Part shown: positions 31,137-39,993 of the stretch, in pieces
Numbering within the stretch: position 1 is the stretch's first letter
How the letters are laid out: the number at the start of each line of letters is the position of its first letter
NCBI RefSeq assembly: GCF_000829375.1
Contig: NZ_AP014624.1
Coordinates: forward strand, 1,302,001 to 1,366,000
Length of the DNA stretch: 64,000 nt
Direction: 5' to 3'
From: Chryseobacterium sp. StRB126
GTDB lineage: Bacteria; Bacteroidota; Bacteroidia; Flavobacteriales; Weeksellaceae
Position numbers and translations under genes: made by a program
Notes under the pieces: generated by a model
The model's input: the letters and a program-made list of their open reading frames with translations, nothing else
What the model was told of the DNA's origin: nothing
Databases searched by the model: none

Positions 31137-32405
31137 ATGAAAATTTATGTATTAGCAGTTTGTATTCTTAGAAAGGCAATGCTGCTGCCTTTATTGATGT
31201 TTATTGCAAGCACGCTGGTGTATGCACAACAGGTTTATGTAAGCAGCCAGAGTTCTCAAATTTATGGAGTTTGTTTTGCTTGTTCCGTCCAAGATCCGGA
31301 AAATGCAATTGGGTCTGATGAAAGCAATTATGCTTTCATGCGAATACCACTGGGAGCGTTTGCGAGTATTGAGCAAACCCTGATTTTTCCTTCGGTAAAA
31401 ACCTACTCGAAAGTGGTCATAGGTATTGGCACCAATCAGGCTGGTTTATCAGTGCAATTACTGGGAGGTGTTTCTGTGGAAACTTTTAACGGAAACGTTT
31501 CAAACAATGATTACAGAATTGTTAACAATGAAATCCTTAAAATTGGAGCTACTGATCCCAGTAAAGGGACTATAGAATTTACAACCAACAAGCCTTATGA
31601 CCGGATTGTATTGAGATTTACTTCTGGGGTAGGTCTTAATGGAGGGCTTCAGATCTATTATACCTATCAGCTTGATAAAGTCTATGCAAGTAGTGAGACT
31701 CGTATTATTAAATGCCCAGGCTGTTCCGTTCAAAATCCACAAAATGCAGTAGGTCCCAATGAAAACGATTTCTCTAAATTGATTGCACCTTCTTCTGGGT
31801 CTTTTTATTCGGTTGAACAGGCTCTTCACTTTCCTAATGAAAAAACCTTTACTAAACTTGTGATTGGTGTTGGTAGTGATAGTAAGCCAATTGATCAGGT
31901 AATTGATAAAGAGGTTAAGATTAATACAAATATTACCGGTGAGGTTCTTGTTGAATTAATCATGGGTAGATTGAAAAAAGACCCTCAAGATCCTTATAAA
32001 GGAGTTATCGAATTTATAACCTCATACCCGTATGATCAGGTTGTTTTAAATTTGTCTGTGAGTCCTAATTCTGCAAGAGATTTAAAAATCCATTATGCCT
32101 ATCAGGAAAATGTTTATCAGCCTGTAACGGTAGCTTCTGCCAATGCAATGAAAACCGTACCTATAGAAAAAGTCTTAACTGTATTTCCTAATCCTACCAC
32201 GGGGTCGGTTACCTTACAGGGAAATGTCGATTTTACAGACGCGGATATTTTCATCAACAATACTTTGGGGAAAGAAGTGTTCCGTTCAAAATTCAGATCC
32301 AAAACCATTGATTTGCCGGCAACATTACCTGGAGGAATCTATATGCTCAGTGTGCAAACAAAGGATAGGGAAATCTATACCCATAAGATTATTCTGACAA
32401 GATAA
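31137..32405 (+). CDS. Secreted surface protein with T9SS type A sorting domain and duplicated module
   Basis: The 422-residue protein starts with a signal peptide (about 1-31, LLPLLMFIASTLVYAQ). Two copies of a beta-rich module follow, about residues 31-180 and 181-330. Each has VY(V/A)SS..., a cysteine pair (CFACSVQDPENAIG and CPGCSVQNPQNAVG), FxSxEQxLxFP, and YDxxVL near its end. The C-terminal 75 residues are a T9SS type A sorting signal: VFPNPTTGSVTLQG, GKEVFRS, GGIYMLSV and KIILTR. The protein is thus probably exported by type IX secretion to the surface. Function of the module is unknown; carbohydrate or adhesin binding is possible. Confidence 0.88.
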   Translation: MKIYVLAVCILRKAMLLPLLMFIASTLVYAQQVYVSSQSSQIYGVCFACSVQDPENAIGSDESNYAFMRIPLGAFASIEQTLIFPSVKTYSKVVIGIGTNQAGLSVQLLGGVSVETFNGNVSNNDYRIVNNEILKIGATDPSKGTIEFTTNKPYDRIVLRFTSGVGLNGGLQIYYTYQLDKVYASSETRIIKCPGCSVQNPQNAVGPNENDFSKLIAPSSGSFYSVEQALHFPNEKTFTKLVIGVGSDSKPIDQVIDKEVKINTNITGEVLVELIMGRLKKDPQDPYKGVIEFITSYPYDQVVLNLSVSPNSARDLKIHYAYQENVYQPVTVASANAMKTVPIEKVLTVFPNPTTGSVTLQGNVDFTDADIFINNTLGKEVFRSKFRSKTIDLPATLPGGIYMLSVQTKDREIYTHKIILTR

Positions 32406-32515
32406 ATTTTATGGGTCTTATCTAAGCTAATAGGGTTCTGATTTTTCGGAAAAGAAATTGGAGGGGATCTCTAAAAGCTTTGGATTGAAATAATTATTTT
32501 TAACAGAATAAAAAC

Positions 32516-32540
32516 AAAGCCGTCCCACTGAGACGGCTTT
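32516..32540. terminator. Bidirectional terminator
   Basis: AAAGCCGTC / GACGGCTTT forms a 9-bp stem between the T9SS gene and the transketolase genes. T-rich flanks are present on both strands. Confidence 0.8.
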
Positions 32541-32565
32541 TATCTTATAATTTGAAAAGATTTTC

Positions 32566-33513
32566 TTAGTTAGCTAAAATTCTCTTTACAGCTTCTTTCA
32601 CTGCTTCAGCATCAATCTTATACTTCTTCATCAACTCAGCAGGTGTTGCAGATTCTCCGAAAGTATCGTTTACCGCAACAAATTCCTGTCTTGTAGGTCT
32701 TTTTCTTGCAAGCATTCCTGCAACAGACTCTCCTAACCCTCCAAGGTAGTTGTGCTCTTCAGCAGTTACAATCTTCCCTGTTTTTTCAACAGATTTTAAG
32801 ATGATCTCTTCATCAAGAGGTTTAATCGTGTGGATGTTGATAACCTCACAAGAAATACCTTCTTTTTCAAGCTCGTCAGCAGCTACAAGAGACTCCCATA
32901 CAAGGTGTCCTGTTGCAACAATTGTTACATCAGTACCTTCCTGAAGCATAATTCCTTTTCCGATTTCGAAAGGCATATCTTCAGGCATAAATACAGGAAC
33001 AGTTGGTCTACCGAATCTTAAATATACAGGACCTTCAAAGTCAGCAATTGCAAGAGTGGCTGCTTTTGTCTGGTTGTAGTCACAAGGGTTAATTACAGTC
33101 ATTCCAGGAAGCATTTTCATCATCCCGATATCTTCCAATACCTGGTGAGTAGCTCCATCTTCTCCTAATGTAAGACCTGCGTGAGATGCACAGATTTTCA
33201 CATTCTTTCCAGAGTAAGCAATAGACTGACGGATTTGGTCATATACTCTCGAAGTAGAGAAGTTAGCGAAAGTTCCTGTGAAAGGAATTTTTCCAGTGAT
33301 GCTAAGACCTGCAGCAAGTCCCATCATGTTAGCCTCTGCAATACCTACCTGAATGAATCTTTCGGGAGCTTTTTCAATGAATTTCTCCATTTTTAAAGAT
33401 CCGATAAGGTCTGCACAAAGTGCTACTACATTAGGGTTTTTGTCAGCAAGCTCAGCTAATCCGGCTCCGAATCCTGAACGTGTGTCCTTTTTTTCTGTAT
33501 ATGTATATTTCAT
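32566..33513 (-). CDS. Transketolase, C-terminal subunit (split enzyme)
   Basis: The 315-residue protein is the pyrimidine-binding and C-terminal half of a split transketolase of the pentose phosphate pathway. It carries FIQVGIAEANMMGLAAGLS (the Glu that activates thiamine diphosphate), GLTLGEDGATHQVLEDIG (the central transketolase box) and the C-terminal ITAEEHNYLGGLGESV. The N-terminal half lies upstream on the same strand, 41 bases away. Together they would form the normal two-chain enzyme common in Bacteroidota and archaea. A terminator follows on the reverse strand. Confidence 0.93.
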   Translation of the reverse strand: MKYTYTEKKDTRSGFGAGLAELADKNPNVVALCADLIGSLKMEKFIEKAPERFIQVGIAEANMMGLAAGLSITGKIPFTGTFANFSTSRVYDQIRQSIAYSGKNVKICASHAGLTLGEDGATHQVLEDIGMMKMLPGMTVINPCDYNQTKAATLAIADFEGPVYLRFGRPTVPVFMPEDMPFEIGKGIMLQEGTDVTIVATGHLVWESLVAADELEKEGISCEVINIHTIKPLDEEIILKSVEKTGKIVTAEEHNYLGGLGESVAGMLARKRPTRQEFVAVNDTFGESATPAELMKKYKIDAEAVKEAVKRILAN

Positions 33514-33554
33514 TTTTATTTTTATTAATCGAGATGTTAACGGATGGTTAGATA

Positions 33555-34406
33555 TTAGTAGTCAGCAGGAGCTTCTAAATACAATTGTTTGAATGCTGTT
33601 TCCAATTGCTCATCATTAGGAGCTTTACCATGCCAAGCGTGAGATCCCATCATGAAATCTACTCCAGCACCCATTTCTGTGTGAAGGATGATTGCTACAG
33701 GTTTTCCTTTTCCTGTTTCAGTTTTTGCTCTTTCAAGAATACCGATTACAGCCTCAAGGTCGTTACCATTCTTTTCTTCTAAAACGATCCATCCGAAAGC
33801 TTCAAGTTTAGCATGAAGATTTCCAAGGCTTAATACATCATCTGTATCACCGTCAATCTGACGTCCGTTATAATCGATTGTAGAAATGATGTTGTCTACT
33901 TTTTTAGCCGCCGCAAACATTAGTGCTTCCCAGATCTGACCTTCCTGAAGTTCACCATCTCCGTGAAGAGTGTAAACAAGAGACTGGTCTCCATCCATTT
34001 TTTTACCTAAAGCAGCTCCTAAAGCTACAGAAAGACCTTGTCCTAAAGAACCTGAAGCAATTCTGATTCCTGGAAGACCTTCGTGAGTAGTAGGGTGCCC
34101 CTGTAATCTTGAATCAAGCTTTCTGAAAGTGCTCAATTCCTCTACCGGAAAGAAGTTGAATCTTGCCAAAGTAGAGTAGTACACAGGAGAAATGTGCCCG
34201 TTTGATAGATAAAAATGATCTTCATTCTTACCTTCCATCGTAAAAGGAAGATGATAGTTCATCACCTTTCCGTAAAGTGCTGTAAAGTATTCTGTACAGC
34301 CTAAGCTTCCTCCCGGGTGTCCTGAATTTACAGCGTGAACCATTCTTAAAATGTCTCTTCTGATCTGTGTAGTAAGAGATTTTAACTCTTCGATACTTTT
34401 ACTCAT
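33555..34406 (-). CDS. Transketolase, N-terminal subunit (split enzyme)
   Basis: The 283-residue subunit binds the diphosphate of thiamine diphosphate. It has GHPGGSLGCTEYFTALYG, the glycine-rich ASGSLGQGLSVALGAALG and the metal and cofactor motif HGDGELQEGQIWEALM, GDGx(n)N type, ending at DYNGRQIDG. Length is that of split N-terminal subunits. It precedes the C-terminal subunit in a two-gene operon. A hairpin at 34464-34491 separates it from the upstream gene. Confidence 0.93.
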   Translation of the reverse strand: MSKSIEELKSLTTQIRRDILRMVHAVNSGHPGGSLGCTEYFTALYGKVMNYHLPFTMEGKNEDHFYLSNGHISPVYYSTLARFNFFPVEELSTFRKLDSRLQGHPTTHEGLPGIRIASGSLGQGLSVALGAALGKKMDGDQSLVYTLHGDGELQEGQIWEALMFAAAKKVDNIISTIDYNGRQIDGDTDDVLSLGNLHAKLEAFGWIVLEEKNGNDLEAVIGILERAKTETGKGKPVAIILHTEMGAGVDFMMGSHAWHGKAPNDEQLETAFKQLYLEAPADY

Positions 34407-34463
34407 TATATCTGATTTATTTGCACGCGAATTTACAATTTTTTACCGGCTTACGGAAATACA

Positions 34464-34491
34464 AAAATCCGGATATAAAAACCCGGATTTT
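34464..34491 (-). terminator. Terminator of the 172-residue reverse gene
   Basis: Stem AAAATCCGG / CCGGATTTT is followed on the reverse strand by TTTTTG. It lies between that gene and the split transketolase. Confidence 0.75.
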
Positions 34492-34516
34492 GATCGATTT
34501 GAATATTTTCCTGCTT

Positions 34517-35035
34517 TTAACAGCCTTCGTTGATGTAAACTGTAACTTCTGTAACAATATTATTAACAAATTTAAATGTTAACTGTGTTCCGGCATCATA
34601 GTCCTCAATATTAAAGTATCCCGCATCTTTAATGCGTTTACCATTGTCATCTACCTCCGGACGAACACTAAATATAGGATAGTTTTTGTAAGTATTGATA
34701 AGTTCATCTCTGCTACTTCCAACACCCATTCCGCTTTTGGTTCTGAATTTTTTACTGGTGGTTGTCATTCCTGCGATTGTAACGGCATCAGGTTTTGCAT
34801 CGCCACCATAGCCTTGGAAGATTTCAATATTGATAAGCTCTCCATTGTATTTCACCCCATTCTTTTGTTCCCCATCAGAAATTTTCAGTTTAGTCCCTGC
34901 CATTTTTTCAATTTCACTTTTTTCCATAAAGATTTTGTAAGGCCCTATTCTCAACGTGGACAATTCAAAATTTTCCTGAGCTGTCAAAGAACCGAATGTT
35001 AACACCAAAATGAAAAATGAAATAATTTTTCTCAT
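34517..35035 (-). CDS. Hypothetical exported protein, 172 residues
   Basis: A signal peptide (MRKIISFFILVLTFGSLTAQ) is followed by a beta-rich soluble domain with TLRIGPYKIFMEKSEIEKMA, GYGGDAKPDAVTIAGMTT and TQLTFKFVNNIVTEVTVYI. The pattern of paired strands recalls small periplasmic domains that bind peptides or sugars, but no family is recognised. It has no overlap with neighbours; its terminator is at 34464-34491. Confidence 0.75.
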   Translation of the reverse strand: MRKIISFFILVLTFGSLTAQENFELSTLRIGPYKIFMEKSEIEKMAGTKLKISDGEQKNGVKYNGELINIEIFQGYGGDAKPDAVTIAGMTTTSKKFRTKSGMGVGSSRDELINTYKNYPIFSVRPEVDDNGKRIKDAGYFNIEDYDAGTQLTFKFVNNIVTEVTVYINEGC

Positions 35036-35064
35036 AATTAATTACAATATGTTTTTTGAAATTT

Positions 35065-35754
35065 TTATTTTTTTCTTAATGTTTTATGGATTGCATTTTT
35101 AATCATTGGTTCCATGATTGCATACCCTGCAGGAACCGGATGGATACCATCTTTTGAAAGTCCTTCGCGCATTCCACCTTTTGCATCACGCATCGCAGTA
35201 TTATAATCTACAAACATGAGTCTGTTATTATTCGCGTATTGCTTTAATCTGTTGTTTAGGGCATCTACTTTTTGGGGTACGTCCGTTATTTCTTTGCGCC
35301 ATGGAAATGCGGCGGCAGGTAATACGGAAGCAATGATTACTTTAATTCCGTTGTTTTGAGCAATATCAGCCATAGCTTTGATATTATTAAAAGTAAAATC
35401 AGCATCATAAATGCCTGTATTCTGAGCAATATCATTGGTTCCTGCATTAATGATCACCAGCTTTGGTTTTAAAGCGACAACATCATTCTGAAAGCGTAAC
35501 AACATCTGTGACGTAGTTTGTCCGCTGATTCCTCTGCCCGTAAAATTGTTTTCAGAGAAAAACTCAGGATGACTCTTTACCCAGCCTTCTGTAATGGAAT
35601 TGCCCATAAAGACAACATCCACGTTTTTCTTTGAATTTAAAATACTTGTATTTTCATCTTTATACCTTGTAAGATTGGCAAAATCAATAGCATTCTGTGC
35701 GTCTGCAGATGTACCTGCAAACAAGCTAAAGGCCAGAAAAATGAATAATTTCAT
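35065..35754 (-). CDS. Exported SGNH/GDSL hydrolase
   Basis: The 229-residue protein has a signal peptide (MKLFIFLAFSLFAGTSADAQ) and the SGNH catalytic blocks: VVFMGNSITEGW (nucleophile Ser), RGISGQTTSQMLLRF (Gly block), NAGTNDIAQN (Asn block) and KDGIHPVPAGY (Asp and His). Length and motifs fit periplasmic acetylhydrolases or lipases active on carbohydrate esters. The gene follows the sodium:solute symporter by 26 bases on the same strand, which suggests joint use of a sugar or ester substrate. Confidence 0.92.
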   Translation of the reverse strand: MKLFIFLAFSLFAGTSADAQNAIDFANLTRYKDENTSILNSKKNVDVVFMGNSITEGWVKSHPEFFSENNFTGRGISGQTTSQMLLRFQNDVVALKPKLVIINAGTNDIAQNTGIYDADFTFNNIKAMADIAQNNGIKVIIASVLPAAAFPWRKEITDVPQKVDALNNRLKQYANNNRLMFVDYNTAMRDAKGGMREGLSKDGIHPVPAGYAIMEPMIKNAIHKTLRKK

Positions 35755-35780
35755 TGCTGATATTTTGGGGTTACTATGGG

Positions 35781-37340
35781 TTAAACGATTCTTAAATGCT
35801 GCTTATCCTTCATCATCCATAATCCAATAAAGGTCAATAATCCATTAAGAACAATCAGTTCCACACCAATTCTGTAATCCGTATAAGAAGTAACCGCAAA
35901 ATTGATTAAATAAGTGATAATAGGAGCCAGAATTGTTACCATAAGAATAGCGTATTTTTTGGAAATCTGAAACTTGGTGAAAATCCCGAAAGCAAAAAGT
36001 CCTAATAGAGGTCCGTACGTATATCCCGCAATTTCCATAATCAGGTAGACAATAGATTTGTCATTCAGTGCTTTGAAAACCATGATTAGAATGAAGAACA
36101 TAACAGTGAATGTTAAATGCACTTTCATACGAAGTCTTTTCTTTTCTTTTTCAGTTTTGGTTTTATCTTCGTTAAGGTTTAATAAATCTACACAATAGGA
36201 GCTTGTTACCGCTGTTAATGCTCCATCCGCAGATGGGAATAACGCTGAAATCAATCCGATGATGAAAATAACGGAAATGGCCATTGGGAAATATCCATTA
36301 AGAGATAAAGCAGGGAAAAGATCATCTCCCATGATATTCTTGATGTTTCCTGCAGCATCTTTGAAACCGAAGATATTGCTCACAGGATCAGTTCCGGTAG
36401 TTCCATATTCTGCACCATACTGTAAGGCGAAAAGATAAAGTAATCCTCCTAAAAATAAGAAAGCAAGGTTAACCAATAGAAGGGTTCCTGCAAAAGTTAA
36501 CATGTTTTTCTTTGAATTTTTAAGGTTGTCTACAGAGATATTTTTCTGCATCATTTCCTGATCCAGTCCGGTCATGGCAATCGTAATGAAGATTCCGCCC
36601 AGAATGGTTTTAAGGAAGAATGTTTTGGAATTAGGGTCAAAATTGATGAAGTGAGTATAGTTTTTCTGCTCTAAAATTGTATACGCTTCACCAAAAGACA
36701 GATTTAGATTGGATAGAATATAGACAATACAAGCCACTAAACTGATAATCATGAAAGAAGTCTGCAAGGTATCTGTAATCACAATGGTTTTTACACCTCC
36801 TTCAAAAGTATAGAGAAGAACCATCAGTAAAAGAATCATGGAAGTTACCCAAAATGGAACTCCTAATCCTTCAAGAAGGAAAATCTGCAACACATTTACC
36901 ACCAGATATAATCTTGCTGTAGCGCCAATAGCCCTTGAAATAATAAAGAATATGGATCCGATTTTATGCGCTTCCAAATTGAATCTTTTTCCCAAATACG
37001 TATAAATAGAAGTAAGGTTCATCTTATAATACAATGGCAGAAGAATGGCAGCAACAATAAAATATCCTATAAAGAAGCCAATCACCATCATGTAATATTC
37101 AAAACCACCATAAATATATTCGGAGCCGGTCATTTTACCGACTGTTCCTGGAACTGAAATAAAGGTAACCCCACTTAAACTGGTACCTATCATTCCGAAT
37201 GCAACGAGCCACCATTTACTTTTTTTATTACCGATAAAGAAGGACTGATTGTCAGAATTCCGGCTGGTGAAATATGAGATCACCAAAAGGCCGATGAAGT
37301 AGATAAAGACAAACAGCAAAAGGATAGTTCCTGGATTCAT
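35781..37340 (-). CDS. Sodium:solute symporter (SSS family)
   Basis: The 519-residue integral protein has at least 13 membrane segments. It starts MNPGTILLLFVFIYFIGLLV, with the SSS hallmarks ISYFTSRNSDNQSFFIGNKK after helix 1, GMIGTSLSGVTFISVPG in the helix 1-2 region, and ALFPSADGALTAVTSSYC near the middle. SSS transporters couple Na+ entry to uptake of sugars, sialic acids, amino acids or vitamins. The substrate cannot be read here; coupling to the SGNH hydrolase hints at a sugar or sialic acid-type compound. Confidence 0.93.
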   Translation of the reverse strand: MNPGTILLLFVFIYFIGLLVISYFTSRNSDNQSFFIGNKKSKWWLVAFGMIGTSLSGVTFISVPGTVGKMTGSEYIYGGFEYYMMVIGFFIGYFIVAAILLPLYYKMNLTSIYTYLGKRFNLEAHKIGSIFFIISRAIGATARLYLVVNVLQIFLLEGLGVPFWVTSMILLLMVLLYTFEGGVKTIVITDTLQTSFMIISLVACIVYILSNLNLSFGEAYTILEQKNYTHFINFDPNSKTFFLKTILGGIFITIAMTGLDQEMMQKNISVDNLKNSKKNMLTFAGTLLLVNLAFLFLGGLLYLFALQYGAEYGTTGTDPVSNIFGFKDAAGNIKNIMGDDLFPALSLNGYFPMAISVIFIIGLISALFPSADGALTAVTSSYCVDLLNLNEDKTKTEKEKKRLRMKVHLTFTVMFFILIMVFKALNDKSIVYLIMEIAGYTYGPLLGLFAFGIFTKFQISKKYAILMVTILAPIITYLINFAVTSYTDYRIGVELIVLNGLLTFIGLWMMKDKQHLRIV

Positions 37341-37902
37341 GCTTAGATTTTAAATTTTAGCAAATATATAAAAAAGAACCATCGTGAATCGTGAATTTAG
37401 TTCAGAGGCAATTTTTATACAATTACTTTTGGAAAGTAACCTAAGCTTGGGATAAAACCTATATTTTTCAGAAAGGTTTGAAGCTGGGAGCTGGGAGCAG
37501 GATGTTATGAAGCTCACAAAAGCAATTGTTCTCTATATTTTTTACCATTTTTTAGGGATAACGAATAACAATTCCCTTCATCAAATCGATTGAAAATCGA
37601 TTCACTCTTAGCTCGCTTAAAAATATAACATCAAGTTAATAAAAACTTTGCGTTAAAAAAGCATCAGGCATTAAAAATAAAAAATTCTGCATAAAAAACT
37701 TCCAGCCATTGCTGAGTGAAACGCCTTTGCGACCCATTTGAAATATTCTATTAAAAAAACTTTGCGACTCTAGCGTTAAAAATAAAGGAACTATATGAAA
37801 AATTTGCACTACTGTCATTCTGACGAAGGAAGAATGACAGAGTCGTAATGATAGCATTGCAAGATAATTATATATAACTGCCCCAAAAAAATCAGCATAA
37901 AA
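37341..37902. repeat. Repeat-rich intergenic region
   Basis: No coding frame is supported (the 73-residue reverse frame at 37636 has no signal of its own). The region has repeat-like pieces: GAAGCTGGGAGCTGGGAGC at 37480-37498, two AACTTTGCG copies with GTTAAAA nearby (about 37645 and 37759), and GTCATTCTGACGAAGG at 37814-37829. The last matches the dispersed repeat seen at 10212 and 48999. Confidence 0.5.
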
Positions 37903-37931
37903 AAACCTTCCAGATTTACTCTGAAAGGTTT
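37903..37931 (-). terminator. Terminator of the 37.9-40.9 kb operon
   Basis: Stem AAACCTTCCAGA / TCTGAAAGGTTT (one mismatch on the forward strand, a wobble in reverse RNA) is followed by TTTTTTTATG on the reverse strand. Confidence 0.7.
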
Positions 37932-37955
37932 GTATTGTAAGGGTGGAAACAGTGA

Positions 37956-38243
37956 TTAATTCACTAAAACATCCTGCAATTCTTCACTCTTTTGGAAACT
38001 GGCTTTAGCAAAAGGACAAAGAGGAATGATTTTCTTCCCGTTCTTTCTTGCAAAATTTACAGCAGCCAAAAGCATTTCCTTACCTACACCTTTTCCGTTG
38101 TAGGCTTCTTCCACCTCCGTGTGGTCTATAATAAATCTTTCTTCTCCTGCCCAGGTATACGTCATCATTCCTGCGCGTTTTCCATCTATGAAAGCTTCAA
38201 AACTTCCGTGTTTCTCGTCGTTGTTTTGTTTTACTTCGATCAT
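37956..38243 (-). CDS. Small GNAT N-acetyltransferase (YjdJ/GCN5-like)
   Basis: The 95-residue protein has the compact acetyltransferase fold: EAFIDGKRAGMMTYTWAGEE in the N-terminus, IIDHTEVEEAYNGKGVGKEM (acetyl-CoA pyrophosphate loop) and FARKNGKKIIPLCPFAK. The NGKGVGKEML loop is the family marker. The substrate is unknown. A paralog lies at 40942-41253. It is the last gene of a reverse run that starts with the pirin gene at 40893. Confidence 0.9.
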   Translation of the reverse strand: MIEVKQNNDEKHGSFEAFIDGKRAGMMTYTWAGEERFIIDHTEVEEAYNGKGVGKEMLLAAVNFARKNGKKIIPLCPFAKASFQKSEELQDVLVN

Positions 38244-38246
38244 GTT

Positions 38247-38642
38247 TTATGAGAATTTAGTTAGTATTTCTATATCGTTGGTTAATATTTTATGTACGGG
38301 GCAGGCATCAGCAATGGTATGCAGTCTTTTCAACTGTTCATCATCCAAAACTCCATCAAAGCTGATCTCTCTTTTGAATATTGCTCTTTTGGTTAATGGG
38401 TAGTTTTCAAGTTCTACTTCCACATTGATGTTTTCCACATCCCATTCCTTTCTTTCGATGTACATTCTTAGGGTTGCTGCGGTACAGCTTGCCAAAGAAG
38501 TAGCCAGAATTTCCATGGGATTGAAACCTTTGTTCTGTCCGCCTTTATCTATAGGTTCATCGGTAATGATTGTATTTTCTCCCGCTGTTACCTCTGTATA
38601 GTATTTTGTTTTTCCTAAACTTGCTTTTACCGTTACTGCCAT
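38247..38642 (-). CDS. OsmC-like hydroperoxide-type protein
   Basis: The 131-residue protein belongs to the OsmC/Ohr family, thiol peroxidases that reduce organic hydroperoxides. The N-terminal strands include KYYTEVTAGENTIITDEP, and GFNPMEILATSLASCTAATL places the first catalytic Cys in the helix. The second Cys is in LHTIADACPVHKILTND. It is adjacent to the Fer4_19-type gene, sharing one base with its stop, consistent with a redox operon. Confidence 0.93.
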   Translation of the reverse strand: MAVTVKASLGKTKYYTEVTAGENTIITDEPIDKGGQNKGFNPMEILATSLASCTAATLRMYIERKEWDVENINVEVELENYPLTKRAIFKREISFDGVLDDEQLKRLHTIADACPVHKILTNDIEILTKFS

Positions 38643-38860
38643 TATTTTCCAGTATTGAATTTATAACTTAATGCTCCAGATGGGCATTGATCTATCTGTT
38701 TTTTTAATTCTTCAGGGGTTGCATTTTCTGCTTTTATCCAGGGTCTGTCTTTTGGATTGTAGACTTTGGGAAGCATTTTTACACATACAGCCGAGTGGAT
38801 ACACTTTTGAGGCTGCCAGATGACAGTAATGTCGCCGTTAGGATATTCGTGTGTTTCCAT
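38642..38860 (-). CDS. Divergent single-cluster ferredoxin-like protein (Fer4_19)
   Basis: The 72-residue protein has the Fer4_19 pattern: an N-terminal beta strand (DITVIWQPQKCIHSAVCVKM) with two Cys, and IDQCPSGALSYKF with a third. Canonical ferredoxins have four Cys per cluster, so this mono-cluster type with three visible Cys may have a non-Cys ligand. It lies one base from OsmC on the same strand. Such proteins often accompany OsmC and GNAT genes in stress operons. Confidence 0.88.
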   Translation of the reverse strand: METHEYPNGDITVIWQPQKCIHSAVCVKMLPKVYNPKDRPWIKAENATPEELKKQIDQCPSGALSYKFNTGK

Positions 38861-38861
38861 A

Positions 38862-39440
38862 TTAATTGTCTTTTAATGATTTTTCGATTCTTTGGTCCGG
38901 AATCAGCCATATAAGAGCCACTATATAATAAAAACCTATGGCAATATAAGGATAAAAAAATGAAATAGCGATTCCCAAAATATAAAAAATAATAGATATA
39001 TTCTCCTTATACTTTGCGTGTATAGCCTCCTTCAGCTTTGAGTTTTCACCTTCACACCGGATAATAACATTCTCCAGAATGCTGTAGGCAATTGCACATA
39101 ATACGAGGACGATACCATAGGTGGCTACAGGGTTTTCTGCAAAACCGGTAGTGCCAATCCATTCTGTGGCAATAGGCATCATAGAAAGCCAGAATAATAA
39201 ATGAAGATTGGCCCAGAGAATGCCTCCGTTTACCTTTTTCACCGCCTGAAATAGGTGATGATGGTTATTCCAGTAAATACCTACATAAATGAAACTGAAA
39301 ATATAAGCTAAAAATTTAGGAAGAAGCGGTTTGAGACTGGCCCAGCTGCCTCCTTCAGGTACTTTCAGTTCAAGAACCATGATAGTAATGATGATTGCCA
39401 GAACCCCATCGCTGAAAGCTTCTAATCTTCCCTTAGTCAT
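38862..39440 (-). CDS. TMEM175-like (DUF1211) potassium channel-type membrane protein
   Basis: I choose the ATG at 39440 (MTKGRLEAFSDGVLAIIITI), the canonical family start, over the one at 39470. The 192-residue protein has six membrane segments and the TMEM175 signature FSDGVLAIIITIMVLEL in helix 1. Bacterial TMEM175 homologs form tetrameric K+ channels. The gene starts within the end of the FMN reductase gene (stop at 39433), an eight-base overlap, so it is in the same operon. Confidence 0.9.
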   Translation of the reverse strand: MTKGRLEAFSDGVLAIIITIMVLELKVPEGGSWASLKPLLPKFLAYIFSFIYVGIYWNNHHHLFQAVKKVNGGILWANLHLLFWLSMMPIATEWIGTTGFAENPVATYGIVLVLCAIAYSILENVIIRCEGENSKLKEAIHAKYKENISIIFYILGIAISFFYPYIAIGFYYIVALIWLIPDQRIEKSLKDN

Positions 39441-39972
39441 TGGTTTTAATTTGGTATTTAAAATTTTCAATTTTTGCTTTCAGCTCACTGAGGATATCAG
39501 GATTAATGACTCCACTTTCAAGATCAAAATTCTCATAGAATTTCGGCAATGAAAAAGTGTCCTTGATATCTGCTGCAAATTGGGGAAAGAATGTCTTGGC
39601 TGTATTCATAACATTTCCACCACCATACCCTCCGGGAGAAGTACTCATCAGAAGCATCGGTTTGTTTTGAAATACCTTCACATTAATCCTTGATGCCCAA
39701 TCAAAAACATTTTTAAAAGCGGCACTGTACGATCTGTTGTGTTCTGCAAGAGAACAGATGATAACATCACATTCCTCAATGACCTTTAAAAAATGATGAG
39801 CTTCATCCGGAAACCCTTTCTTTTCAAGATCTACAGAGAAAACAGGCATCGTGAAGTCATTCAGGTCAATGAGGTTGATCTCTTCTTCCTGAAAATCCTT
39901 TAAAACAAACTTTACCAGTTCTCTGTTAATAGAAGTAGAGGAGCTGCTTCCTGCAAATGCTAATATTTTCAT
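39433..39972 (-). CDS. NADPH-dependent FMN reductase
   Basis: Start chosen at 39972 (MKILAFAGSSSSTSINRELV), the usual flavodoxin-like opening; five residues longer is the alternative. The 179-residue protein has the FMN-binding GSSSSTSIN loop, the CDVIICSLAEHNRSYSAAFK stretch near residue 75 (flavin contact), and MLLMSTSPGGYGGGN near residue 110. These are hallmarks of the NAD(P)H:quinone/FMN reductase family (SsuE/azoreductase type). It follows the pirin gene by 21 bases. Confidence 0.9.
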   Translation of the reverse strand: MKILAFAGSSSSTSINRELVKFVLKDFQEEEINLIDLNDFTMPVFSVDLEKKGFPDEAHHFLKVIEECDVIICSLAEHNRSYSAAFKNVFDWASRINVKVFQNKPMLLMSTSPGGYGGGNVMNTAKTFFPQFAADIKDTFSLPKFYENFDLESGVINPDILSELKAKIENFKYQIKTND

Positions 39973-39993
39973 GGTTTTTCTTATCAAATGAAA

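Noticed and set aside
37636..37857. Reverse frame of 73 residues after the symporter gene
   Set aside because: It overlaps repeat fragments and has no gene-like features; the sequence is better read as repeat debris.
38642..38860. Full four-Cys ferredoxin
   Set aside because: Only three Cys match the cluster pattern, so it fits the Fer4_19 mono-cluster type rather than a standard ferredoxin.
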